Source: Alphaproteobacteria bacterium (GTDB taxonomy: Bacteria; Pseudomonadota; Alphaproteobacteria; Rs-D84). Taken from it: DNA of 33,380 nt. The stretch spans positions 1 to 33,380 of the forward strand of contig WRJH01000006.1 of NCBI GenBank assembly GCA_009782315.1, read 5' to 3'. Positions 16,504 to 23,437 of this stretch are shown here, piece after piece (within the stretch, counting starts at the first letter, position 1; every line of letters begins with the position of its first letter). A program made the position numbers and the translations under genes. The notes below the pieces were generated by a model. That model ran no database searches, was not told where the DNA came from, and saw nothing but the letters and a program-made list of their open reading frames with translations.

Positions 16504-17752
16504 ACCTTAACACTTCCACCGGGTCGGTTTTCGCCGCGCGCCACGCCGGATACAAAGTCGCCAAAAACGACAGCATGATTGCGACAATAGCGATTCCAGC
16601 AACCGATACCGGGTCTATGCGCGACGGCAATTCCGACAGGAAATACATTTCCGGCGGAAACAGATTGCGCCCGGTCGCCCATTGGATAAACTGTCTGATG
16701 TCTTCTATGTAACGCGCTACGACGATGCCCAAAGCCGTCCCGAACACCGCGCCTATGGCGCCGATACTGGTCCCGGCCAGCACGAATATTTTCATCATGG
16801 AATTCCGGCTGACCCCGACGGTGCGCAGCACGGCGATGTCGCGCGATTTGTCTTTGACCAGCATGACCAAAGACGACACTATATTAAACGCCGCGACTAT
16901 GATGATAAGCATCAGTATCAGGAACATGACGTTCCGTTCGACCTGCAAGGCGCCGACGAATCCCTTGTTCAAATCGCGCCAGTCGCGAACCACGAACCCG
17001 GGGGGCAGCATGCCCCGCAAAGCGTCCGCCACCGCGTCGGTCTTTTCCGGATTGCGCAGGAATAAATCGACATGCGATACGGAATCCGGCGAATTCAGAT
17101 ATTTCTGCGCGCCTTCCAGCGTCATGAATATAAAACCGGAATCGTATTCGTACATTCCCATCAGAAAAGTCGATTTCACGGGATAAGACATTATGCGCGG
17201 CATGGTTCCGAAAGCGGTCGGCGTGCCGTTGTTCGCGGCGATAAGCGTCACGGAATCATTCATGGTCAGGCGCATGTTCCGCGCCAGCACCTGGCCCATC
17301 ACTAATTGTCCGTCCGCAATGTCGGAAAGTTCGTTTCCATAAATCTTGGTCCCGGCCGCGGTGATTGCGGCCAAATCGGTCATGCGCATGCCGCGCAGCA
17401 TGGCGCCGGAATTGACGCCGTTCGCGGACGCCATCACCTGGCCCTCCATAACGGGAACGATGCCGTTTATATTCGCGGCGACAATTTTGTTCTGTTTGAT
17501 TTTGTCGACCAGAAAATCGTAATCGGATATAGCGCCGTTCTGATGATATACGACCACATGCCCGTTCATTCCGACGATGCGGGAAAGCAGAGTGTGATGG
17601 AACCCGGACATGACGGACATAACGACGATAAGCGTCGCAACGCCCAGCATTATGCCAAGCAAAGACACCCACGATATGACGGACACGAATCCTTCCTTGC
17701 GCTTTGCGCGCAGGTAACGGAACGCTATTTTTGTCTCTAATTTGGTGAACAC
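16496..17752 (-). CDS. lolC: LolC/LolE-type lipoprotein-releasing permease
   Basis: Inner-membrane permease of the Lol system. It has an N-terminal membrane segment (about 22-50, FVSVISWVSLLGIMLGVATLIVVMSVMSG), a large periplasmic domain, and three C-terminal membrane helices (FtsX-like region beginning VMFLILMLIIIVAAFNIVSSLVMLV), ending in the typical YPAWRAAKTDPVEVLRYE. At 418 aa it matches the family. Only one LolC/E-type gene is present, as in lineages where one protein forms a homodimer. It is first gene of the lolC-nudix-lolD operon. Confidence 0.94.
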   Translation of the reverse strand: MFTKLETKIAFRYLRAKRKEGFVSVISWVSLLGIMLGVATLIVVMSVMSGFHHTLLSRIVGMNGHVVVYHQNGAISDYDFLVDKIKQNKIVAANINGIVPVMEGQVMASANGVNSGAMLRGMRMTDLAAITAAGTKIYGNELSDIADGQLVMGQVLARNMRLTMNDSVTLIAANNGTPTAFGTMPRIMSYPVKSTFLMGMYEYDSGFIFMTLEGAQKYLNSPDSVSHVDLFLRNPEKTDAVADALRGMLPPGFVVRDWRDLNKGFVGALQVERNVMFLILMLIIIVAAFNIVSSLVMLVKDKSRDIAVLRTVGVSRNSMMKIFVLAGTSIGAIGAVFGTALGIVVARYIEDIRQFIQWATGRNLFPPEMYFLSELPSRIDPVSVAGIAIVAIMLSFLATLYPAWRAAKTDPVEVLRYE

Positions 17753-17765
17753 TAATCAGACCTTT

Positions 17766-17845
17766 GATTTATGATTTCCGATTTAGGATTTCTGATTTAA
17801 TCAGGACAAAGCCAAATCATAAATCAGAAATCCTAAATCGGAAAT
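17766..17845. repeat. GATTTNN heptanucleotide array forming a 26-bp inverted repeat
   Basis: Five 7-mers in register (GATTTAT, GATTTCC, GATTTAG, GATTTCT, GATTTAA; 17766-17800). Bases 17774-17799 are perfectly complementary to 17820-17845, with a 20-base loop. The right arm abuts the stop codon of the secretin-like gene, so it may act as its terminator. It lies between that gene and lolC. Confidence 0.9.
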
Positions 17846-19119
17846 TAATCTTTCCTTACCTCTACCACGCGCGGGCTCATAAACACCACCAGTTCCGCGA
17901 ACGGCGAAATCAGCGTTTCCGGCGTTTCAACAAACGAATGGGTCGGTATGCCGATAATCACGTAATTGTCGCCCAAAGAAGACGGAACGCTGAACGACGC
18001 TATTTCCCCGCCGCGCGTGCGCAGCGCTATTTTCGCGTCTATTTTCTGATAGCCGCCGTAATCGCCGAACCGTCCGGTCGCGCCGATTATCAGGTCGGTT
18101 TCCAGGCGTTCCTCGCGGGTGCATTGGCCGATGTCGAAACGCGACTGCCAGCCGTTGGGTATGGAAAACGTCCCCTGGGATATAAGGACGACGTTCGATT
18201 GCTGGCCCAGAAAGGTCTGCAGCGTTTTGGTATTGATTTCGGAACTGGTGACAAGCAGGCGGCCCACGACGCCGGGTATCGACATCTTTACATTTTTCTG
18301 TCCGAACGCGGGCAGCATGTTCATCCATATAATGGGGTTATCCGACCGGGGATACACGCGGTACACGTCGATGTCCCACGCGATTATGTATTTCTGCGCG
18401 CCCAGGTCGGCGATGATTTGCCTGGCCTCGCGCTCTGTCTGGTAATTGCCTTCCAGGATAAGCGTCTTGTCTTCCCAGTTGACCATCAGGTTTCGCATAT
18501 TGGCGCCGCGGAACGCGTCGACCAGCGCCATAATCATATTCTGGTCTTTGGGCATTTTAACCAGCCAGCGCGCATTGCGTTTCAGCGTCAAATCCCGCAA
18601 ATCCGAATCGAACGAATAATACGCCTTGCCCATTGTGGTTATCAGTTCGGTCGCGTCTTCAACCTGTCCGGACGCTATGGACCCGGATATTTTGTCCAGT
18701 ATCGGTTCGCTTTCAAGCACGTTTATTCCCGTGCCGGCGAACATTCGTTCCAAGACTTGGGATACGGTCTGCGATTCAAAATCGAAATCGTTCACGCCGA
18801 TATCGGGCAGCGGGTCGCCGGCGTCAAGCCGCACCATTTCCACATCTTCCTGCGGCAGAATGGACAGGACACGCTGGTTTCCCCAGTCGACGATGCAGCG
18901 CGCGGGCAAATCCAGCGCAAACCGGCGCGCGGTGTCGGTGGTCAGCGCGGCCTTGCGCGGATATATCGGCACGGACCTTTCGTCTATGACCAGCGTGTCG
19001 ATGACGCGCACGGTGTCGAATTCCTGCCGCGGCTGACATGCGGGCAATAAAAGGCATAGGGCATAAGGCATAAGGCATATGCGTTTTGTATTTGTCATAA
19101 TTTTTTTCAACGATTTCAT
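17845..19119 (-). CDS. Secretin-like outer-membrane lipoprotein
   Basis: Predicted lipoprotein with lipobox LPAC (Cys28). The N-terminal half has features of secretin N-domains (LERMFAGTGINVL; MVNWEDKTLILEGNYQTEREARQIIADL). The C-terminal part, ending FAELVVFMSPRVVEVR, resembles the end of the GspD/PilQ secretin domain (compare LLIFITPRVV). Secretins form outer-membrane channels for type II secretion or type IV pili. No other pilus or secretion genes are adjacent. Part of the signal peptide (ICLMPYALCL) is encoded by a heptanucleotide array, and the same peptide at the same residue numbers occurs in the divergent lipoprotein at 19584. AGGACAAGGT precedes the ATG. Confidence 0.65.
   Translation of the reverse strand: MKSLKKIMTNTKRICLMPYALCLLLPACQPRQEFDTVRVIDTLVIDERSVPIYPRKAALTTDTARRFALDLPARCIVDWGNQRVLSILPQEDVEMVRLDAGDPLPDIGVNDFDFESQTVSQVLERMFAGTGINVLESEPILDKISGSIASGQVEDATELITTMGKAYYSFDSDLRDLTLKRNARWLVKMPKDQNMIMALVDAFRGANMRNLMVNWEDKTLILEGNYQTEREARQIIADLGAQKYIIAWDIDVYRVYPRSDNPIIWMNMLPAFGQKNVKMSIPGVVGRLLVTSSEINTKTLQTFLGQQSNVVLISQGTFSIPNGWQSRFDIGQCTREERLETDLIIGATGRFGDYGGYQKIDAKIALRTRGGEIASFSVPSSLGDNYVIIGIPTHSFVETPETLISPFAELVVFMSPRVVEVRKD
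19053..19080. repeat. Heptanucleotide array (GGCATAA) in the secretin-like signal peptide
   Basis: GGCATAG, GGCATAA, GGCATAA, GGCATAT: four 7-mers in register on the plus strand. On the coding strand they give the hydrophobic MPYALC part of the lipoprotein signal. Confidence 0.93.
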
Positions 19120-19156
19120 ACCTTGTCCTCTATGTGCGATGTTTCGACAATTTCTT

Positions 19157-19184
19157 TTATGCCTTATGCCCTATGACTTATGCC
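19157..19184. repeat. Heptanucleotide array between two minus-strand genes
   Basis: TTATGCC, TTATGCC, CTATGAC, TTATGCC, four 7-mers ending 4 bases before the stop codon of the 97-aa gene. Confidence 0.9.
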
Positions 19185-19187
19185 ATA

Positions 19188-19481
19188 TCAAATATTCATA
19201 ACTTTTTCAAATTCTTCCAGCGTCATTTCGTGCATGGGCTTTACAGGCGGCGTGACCCATTCCTTTACCGATTCGAATTCCTGTCTGTACGCATCCATGC
19301 GCGCGGCGTCGATTGCGCCGGCCGGCCCGTTCACTATCATTTCCAGAACGTCCGCGGCAAAGAACCGCCCGGCGTATCCTTCGATGGGGATTCCGCCCTT
19401 TATCACGCTGATTGCCGCCTGGACGGTTTTCATCTGTTCGTAAAACGCCGCCAGATTTTCAAATTTTTCGACTTTGCCCAT
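19188..19481 (-). CDS. Small soluble protein of unknown function
   Basis: A 97-aa, predominantly helical, acidic protein with no signal peptide (KFENLAAFYEQMKTVQAAISVIKGG, then MTLEEFEKVMNI). I see no known motif. GGAGGAAGGA directly before the ATG is one of the strongest ribosome-binding sites in the window, which supports real and abundant translation. It lies upstream of the secretin-like gene on the same strand, separated by about 70 bases that include a heptanucleotide array. Confidence 0.75.
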   Translation of the reverse strand: MGKVEKFENLAAFYEQMKTVQAAISVIKGGIPIEGYAGRFFAADVLEMIVNGPAGAIDAARMDAYRQEFESVKEWVTPPVKPMHEMTLEEFEKVMNI

Positions 19482-19517
19482 GTCCTTCCTCCGCTGGTCT
19501 CCTTATTATAAAAACTA

Positions 19518-19546
19518 TTGCCCATGTTATGCAAATGAATTATACT
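19518..19546 (+). promoter_or_regulatory. Promoter for the small lipoprotein gene
   Basis: TTGCCC, 17-base spacer, TATACT. The predicted transcript begins inside the GGCATAA array. Confidence 0.5.
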
Positions 19547-19550
19547 ATAA

Positions 19551-19578
19551 GGCATAAGTAATAAGGCATAAGGCATAA
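19551..19578. repeat. Heptanucleotide array in the 5' leader of the small lipoprotein gene
   Basis: GGCATAA, GTAATAA, GGCATAA, GGCATAA. The AAGG words of the last units are the only Shine-Dalgarno-like sequence ahead of the TTG start at 19584, so copy number may tune translation. Confidence 0.9.
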
Positions 19579-19583
19579 AAATC

Positions 19584-20006
19584 TTGAAATTATGGAAAAA
19601 GACTTTAACCGGCTCAAAACGCATATGCCCTATGCCCTATGCCCTGTGCCTTATGGCGCTTTGCGCCTGCTCTTCGTCGAACCGCGGCTCTATCGACAAC
19701 GCGACCATATTGAATTGGGAAAACGAAATGGTCACGACCGAACAATTTGTGCGCGACCACAGGGCGTGCCTTGGCATAAAGCGTTCCCCGCACGAACCGC
19801 GGTCGCGGGTATCGAATCTTCTTATGCCGAATTCCGCGACCCAGCTGCCCGAATGGGACGGCCTTTGGGTGACATTCCAATCCAACGAACATACGGACGT
19901 CGGCCAGCGGATGCTGCTTTCCGTTCCCGCCAACACGACGTCGCAGTCGGTCGGTGCATACCGCAGATGCATGTTCCGCAAGGGATACCTGCTGCGCGCG
20001 GCATAA
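19584..20006 (+). CDS. Small lipoprotein of unknown function with a repeat-encoded signal peptide
   Basis: A 140-aa predicted lipoprotein. The TTG start is followed by KLWKKTLTGSKRICPMPYALCLMALCAC, a basic then hydrophobic signal with lipobox LCAC (Cys29). The mature part is hydrophilic (NWENEMVTTEQFVRDHRACLGIK, then CMFRKGYLLRAA), with Cys residues spaced as if for a disulfide, and has no motif I know. Residues 12-23 match the secretin-like protein at the same positions except one. The overlapping frame from ATG 19592 lacks a coherent signal peptide and is rejected. It ends 6 bases before the next gene and is likely co-transcribed with it. Confidence 0.7.
   Translation: MKLWKKTLTGSKRICPMPYALCLMALCACSSSNRGSIDNATILNWENEMVTTEQFVRDHRACLGIKRSPHEPRSRVSNLLMPNSATQLPEWDGLWVTFQSNEHTDVGQRMLLSVPANTTSQSVGAYRRCMFRKGYLLRAA
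19623..19657. repeat. Heptanucleotide array in the small-lipoprotein signal peptide
   Basis: ATATGCC, CTATGCC, CTATGCC, CTGTGCC, TTATGGC. The shared preceding bases (CAAAACGCATATGCC) also occur ahead of the array in the secretin-like gene, on the opposite strand. Confidence 0.92.
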
Positions 20007-20012
20007 AATAAA

Positions 20013-20906
20013 ATGAAGAAACAGCCTTATCTTTTTATAACATCCGAACTGTCAAGGGGGCTTGTGTCGCTTGCGACCTGTATGCAGCGCCGGGGAATTC
20101 CGGTATTCGTCGCGTCCCCCGCCGGATGGGGCGAATCTTCGCGCCTGCGGATACCGCACTTTCGCATCGGAAGACTTCGCATATTCGGCCGCACGTTTCT
20201 GTTTTCCAGCGATGATTTTCGCGCGGGCGTTCGGTCCGAAAACCCGCGGGTTTACGCCATAGACCGCGCCGCGGCCAGGCTTGCCCGCGCAAGAAAACTG
20301 GACATCGCAAACGGGGATGTGGAATTCGGCATCGACCTTTCGGTATTTAATCCGCAAAGCGTGTCGACCCTGCGCCAGACGCGGTTTTTATCCGAATTCA
20401 ACATTGCGCCGCATCAAAAGCTGGTGACGGTCGTCAGTCCGCCGGGGCTGAACCTGGACGCGCTGATACGCGCGATGAAAATCGTGGATTCGTCCGACCT
20501 GGTCGTCGCGATTTTCGGGATAAGCGACAAATCCGTCGCCGCGCGCCTGGTCGGAAAAATAGAAAAATCCGGCCGTCATATAATATGCACCAGTCCGGAT
20601 TCGGACGCGGCGACCGTCCTGCGCTCTTCCTATGCCGTTTTGTCGCTGGGCGCGGCCGACCCGGCGCTGATGATGGCCGCGCTGGCCGTCGGCCGGCCCG
20701 CGATATGGTCCGAAAACGAATGCGGCATAAATCCTAACATAGCGCTGGAATCCGCCGCATCCCCTGAAAGTATCGCCGCCGCGCTGGATGTGGCGCTGGC
20801 GCTGAACGCGTCGGAACGCGAAAAAATCGGACGGCGCAATACGGCCGCGGCAAGCGAATTCGACGTGGATAGCGCGATACGAAAACTGGTCGGCGCGGGC
20901 TGTTAA
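20013..20906 (+). CDS. Probable GT-B-type glycosyltransferase
   Basis: A 297-aa soluble protein. The arrangement of strand-loop units (KLVTVVSPPGLNLDALIRAMKIV; DLVVAIFGISDKS; AVLSLGAADPALMMAALAVGRPAIWSE) and the late glycine/acid region resemble the C-terminal nucleotide-binding half of family 4-type glycosyltransferases. The usual EX7E pair is not obvious. The short N-terminal domain (MKKQPYLFITSELSRGLVSLATCMQRRGIPVFV) fits a first Rossmann-like unit. In place it stands where the cell-wall genes ahead of ftsQ lie in other alphaproteobacteria, but it is not MurG. It could also be a related inactive protein. Confidence 0.5.
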   Translation: MKKQPYLFITSELSRGLVSLATCMQRRGIPVFVASPAGWGESSRLRIPHFRIGRLRIFGRTFLFSSDDFRAGVRSENPRVYAIDRAAARLARARKLDIANGDVEFGIDLSVFNPQSVSTLRQTRFLSEFNIAPHQKLVTVVSPPGLNLDALIRAMKIVDSSDLVVAIFGISDKSVAARLVGKIEKSGRHIICTSPDSDAATVLRSSYAVLSLGAADPALMMAALAVGRPAIWSENECGINPNIALESAASPESIAAALDVALALNASEREKIGRRNTAAASEFDVDSAIRKLVGAGC

Positions 20907-20923
20907 TTCCCGGTTATTTATGA

Positions 20924-20929
20924 TATAAT
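20924..20929 (+). promoter_or_regulatory. Candidate -10 box for ftsQ
   Basis: TATAAT ends 6 bases before the ftsQ ATG, which has no Shine-Dalgarno, so any transcript from it would be leaderless. A clear -35 is lacking. Confidence 0.35.
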
Positions 20930-20935
20930 AAAAGT

Positions 20936-21619
20936 ATGAACAAGACCGTTTTATTTTGGTTGGCTTTTGGCGCCTCTGTCCTGGCCGCCATATACCTTAT
21001 TGTGCGAATTTCCATGACCGGCGGCGGCGCCGTCACGGCGGTTTCGCTGGACGCCGGCGCGGGGCCGCTTTCGGCGCGCGATATTTCGACCGCGATAAAC
21101 ATCAGCGGCGGCCGGTCTTTGCATTCCGCGGATACGGACCGGATTTTTTCGGAAATATCGGGAATTCCTGCGGTCCGCTTTGTATCCGTCCGGAAAATCC
21201 CGTCCGGAAAATTGGCAATCGCCGTGCGCCAGCGCGAAGTCGTTGCCGTCTGGACCGACGGGGCAAAGTTTTACCCGCTTGCCGCCGACGGACGCCGGCT
21301 TGACAATGCAATTGCCGACGCGCCCGCTGGGACCTTGGTGTTTTCCGGAAAACTGCCCGACGATATATCGGCTGTCGTCCGTACTGTAAAAGGCATCCCG
21401 GGACTTTCCGGGTTTTTGCGGCGCGTGGAATGGACCGACGGCCGCAGATGGAATCTGTACACCAATTCCGGGATTAAAATCATGCTGCCGGAATCGGACA
21501 TGGCGGCCGCGCTGAAACGTCTGGTCATTCTGCACAATCAAAACCGGATACTGGACCGCGGAATATCCGTGCTGGACATGCGGGATATGGAAAGAACATT
21601 GGTAAAAATAAAAAACTGA
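20936..21619 (+). CDS. ftsQ: Cell-division protein FtsQ
   Basis: Bitopic inner-membrane divisome protein. The membrane segment lies at about 5-24 (VLFWLAFGASVLAAIYLIVRI). A POTRA region follows, then the FtsQ beta domain with VAVWTDGAKFYPLAADGRRLD, and the closing VLDMRDMERTLVKIKN matches the conserved LDLR..DR..V strand. At 227 aa it is shorter than many relatives because the cytoplasmic tail is nearly absent. It is immediately upstream of the ftsA-rpe fusion, as ftsQ is of ftsA elsewhere. Confidence 0.85.
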   Translation: MNKTVLFWLAFGASVLAAIYLIVRISMTGGGAVTAVSLDAGAGPLSARDISTAINISGGRSLHSADTDRIFSEISGIPAVRFVSVRKIPSGKLAIAVRQREVVAVWTDGAKFYPLAADGRRLDNAIADAPAGTLVFSGKLPDDISAVVRTVKGIPGLSGFLRRVEWTDGRRWNLYTNSGIKIMLPESDMAAALKRLVILHNQNRILDRGISVLDMRDMERTLVKIKN

Positions 21620-21650
21620 GAACTGAAAATCAGTTCTCAATTTTCAGTTC
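21617..21650 (+). promoter_or_regulatory. Mutually exclusive hairpins between ftsQ and ftsA-rpe
   Basis: TGAGAACTG (21617-21625) can pair with CAGTTCTCA (21631-21639), or GAACTGAAAAT (21620-21630) with ATTTTCAGTTC (21640-21650). Both are perfect and they exclude each other. They fill the space where the ftsA ribosome-binding site should be. The left half is also two 7-mers (AACTGAG, AACTGAA). Confidence 0.65.
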
Positions 21651-21652
21651 AC

Positions 21653-23437
21653 ATGAACCTATTAGACTCATCTTATCTGTGCCTTGATATCGGAACTTCC
21701 GGGGTTTCCGGAATGGCGGTCCGGATATCGGGCGGACGGCTGTCGTCGCAACAGACCGCCTCGTTCGAATCCAGCGATATAACAAAGGCCATAAAAAAAA
21801 CCGTGGATATTTTGGAACAATCCATGGGCGTTCGGTTCGATTCCGCATTTGTGACCGGAAATTTCGGCGCAATCGATTATAAAATCATACCTATCAGAAA
21901 AGATTGGGCCAGAGAGCGCAGGATAACAAGTTCGGACATTTCATCCGCGATTATGGACGCGCCCGAAATACGGGGCGGTGCGTCCGTTCTTCATTTGATT
22001 CCGCTGCGGTACGATTTAGAGGATTTTCCAAACATATCGACGCCGGTCGGCCAGGTGTCGAAAAGTCTGTCCGCGATTTTTTGCGCCGTATCGGCGGATA
22101 CGGACGGCATAACGCGCGCGCGCGAACACCTGCGCGCGGCGCACATCAGACCGCGGGAATATTTTGACACGTCCTTTCTTTTGGCCCAGACCGTGCGGCC
22201 GGCCAAAGAATCGTCGTTGTTTATCGATTTGGGCGCGTCGCATACGGCGGTGTCGCTTTGGACAATCCGCGGCCCGATGCTTTTGAAACGGATTCCCGCC
22301 GGCCAGCACGCGGTTACCGACGCCGTCGCCGGCGGACTGGGCCTGCAATGGGGCGCGGCCGAAAAAATAAAGCGCGACAACATATCGCTGGACAGCGGGG
22401 ACAGGGACCGCTTCACGCCCGCATGCGAAAGCGACCAGCACGATTTCACCCGCGCGGATGTCAACGATTTGGCCTTGCCGGCGCTGTATGAAATATTGCA
22501 ACAGGCGGCCGATTTATCCAAGGCATCGCGCGCGAAATATAATCCGACAAAAATATATCTGACCGGGGGCGGCGCGGACATTCCGGGAATGACGGGCGCC
22601 GCGCAAAACATATTCGGGGCGGATGCGGAAATTCCGGGTCCGGGGGCGGCGGCCGCATCATGCGCCGCGTACGTCTGGTCGCGGTATGCGCCCCGCGCCG
22701 CCACAATAGTAATGCGGAAAAAAAGGCGCGGCTTCATCCTGACCGGCATTGCGGGCGGAGTGAGAAAACTGTTCCGGGGACGCAAAAAACAAAAAGCGAT
22801 TCCGATTATGCCCAGCACCCTGGCGTTCAACATGCGCGACATGGCGACGTACGCGCGGTTTCGTTCGGGCGGAATTTCAATGATTCATGTCGACATAATG
22901 GACGGGCTGTACACTTCCGAAATGGCGGGCGGACTGGATGAATTAAAATTCATACGAAAACATACGGACGCCCATCTGCATGTTCACCTGATGACCCAAA
23001 ACCCGGAAACCTGGGCCGCCGCCGCAATGGAATCCGGCGCCGATACGATAATTGTTTCGACCGGAACATACGGCGTCCGCGCCGCGATTGCAAAAATAAA
23101 GTCATGCGGAAAACGCGCAGGGATTGCAATCGGCCCGGACAGTCCGCTTGGGATATTAAAACCCATACTGCGCGAAATCGACGAAGTGCTGGTAATGTCG
23201 GTCGCGCCGGGCAAAGGCGGCCAGAAATTTTTACCGGGCGCCGCGACACGCATAGCGGCGCTGGTCGCGGCGCGAAAAACGCATAAATTGAATTTCAAGA
23301 TTTCCGTGGACGGCGGAATCAATCCGGACACCGCGAAAGAATGCTGGGCGGCGGGCGCGGACGCGTTAGTGTCCGGCAATTTTCTGGCAAAGGCGGCCGA
23401 CTTTCCCGCCGCGGTCCAGGAATTAATCCTGCGTTAA
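21653..23437 (+). CDS. ftsA-rpe: FtsA fused to ribulose-phosphate 3-epimerase
   Basis: Residues 1-355 are FtsA, the actin-like protein tethering FtsZ to the membrane: LDIGTSG (11-17), IDLGASHT (191-198), TGGGA (304-308). Residues about 359-380 (FILTGIAGGVRKLFRGRKK) resemble the amphipathic membrane-targeting helix at the usual FtsA C-terminus. Without a stop, residues 382-594 form a full-length ribulose-phosphate 3-epimerase (Ru5P to Xu5P): MPST (386), HVDIMDG (412-418), VHLM (444-447), MSVAPGKGGQKF, and VDGGIN (552-557), with the metal-binding His/Asp/His/Asp set present. An in-frame ATG (22808) could also start epimerase alone. ftsZ does not follow. The stop overlaps the convergent tsaE end by 15 bases. 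Confidence 0.9.
   Translation: MNLLDSSYLCLDIGTSGVSGMAVRISGGRLSSQQTASFESSDITKAIKKTVDILEQSMGVRFDSAFVTGNFGAIDYKIIPIRKDWARERRITSSDISSAIMDAPEIRGGASVLHLIPLRYDLEDFPNISTPVGQVSKSLSAIFCAVSADTDGITRAREHLRAAHIRPREYFDTSFLLAQTVRPAKESSLFIDLGASHTAVSLWTIRGPMLLKRIPAGQHAVTDAVAGGLGLQWGAAEKIKRDNISLDSGDRDRFTPACESDQHDFTRADVNDLALPALYEILQQAADLSKASRAKYNPTKIYLTGGGADIPGMTGAAQNIFGADAEIPGPGAAAASCAAYVWSRYAPRAATIVMRKKRRGFILTGIAGGVRKLFRGRKKQKAIPIMPSTLAFNMRDMATYARFRSGGISMIHVDIMDGLYTSEMAGGLDELKFIRKHTDAHLHVHLMTQNPETWAAAAMESGADTIIVSTGTYGVRAAIAKIKSCGKRAGIAIGPDSPLGILKPILREIDEVLVMSVAPGKGGQKFLPGAATRIAALVAARKTHKLNFKISVDGGINPDTAKECWAAGADALVSGNFLAKAADFPAAVQELILR

Noticed and set aside
17764-19050. 428-aa plus-strand ORF opposite the secretin-like gene
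   Set aside because: It is rich in Arg, His and Gly as expected from the complement of a GC-rich gene. The minus-strand frame has a ribosome-binding site, lipobox and secretin-like end. Its MIYDFRFRISD opening is just the GATTTNN repeat translated.
19053-19657. CRISPR array
   Set aside because: Repeats are only 7 bases in direct tandem, with no spacers and no cas genes.
19592-20011. 139-aa ORF from ATG 19592 overlapping the small lipoprotein
   Set aside because: Although it begins with ATG, its product is Arg-rich with no coherent signal; the TTG frame gives a complete lipoprotein.
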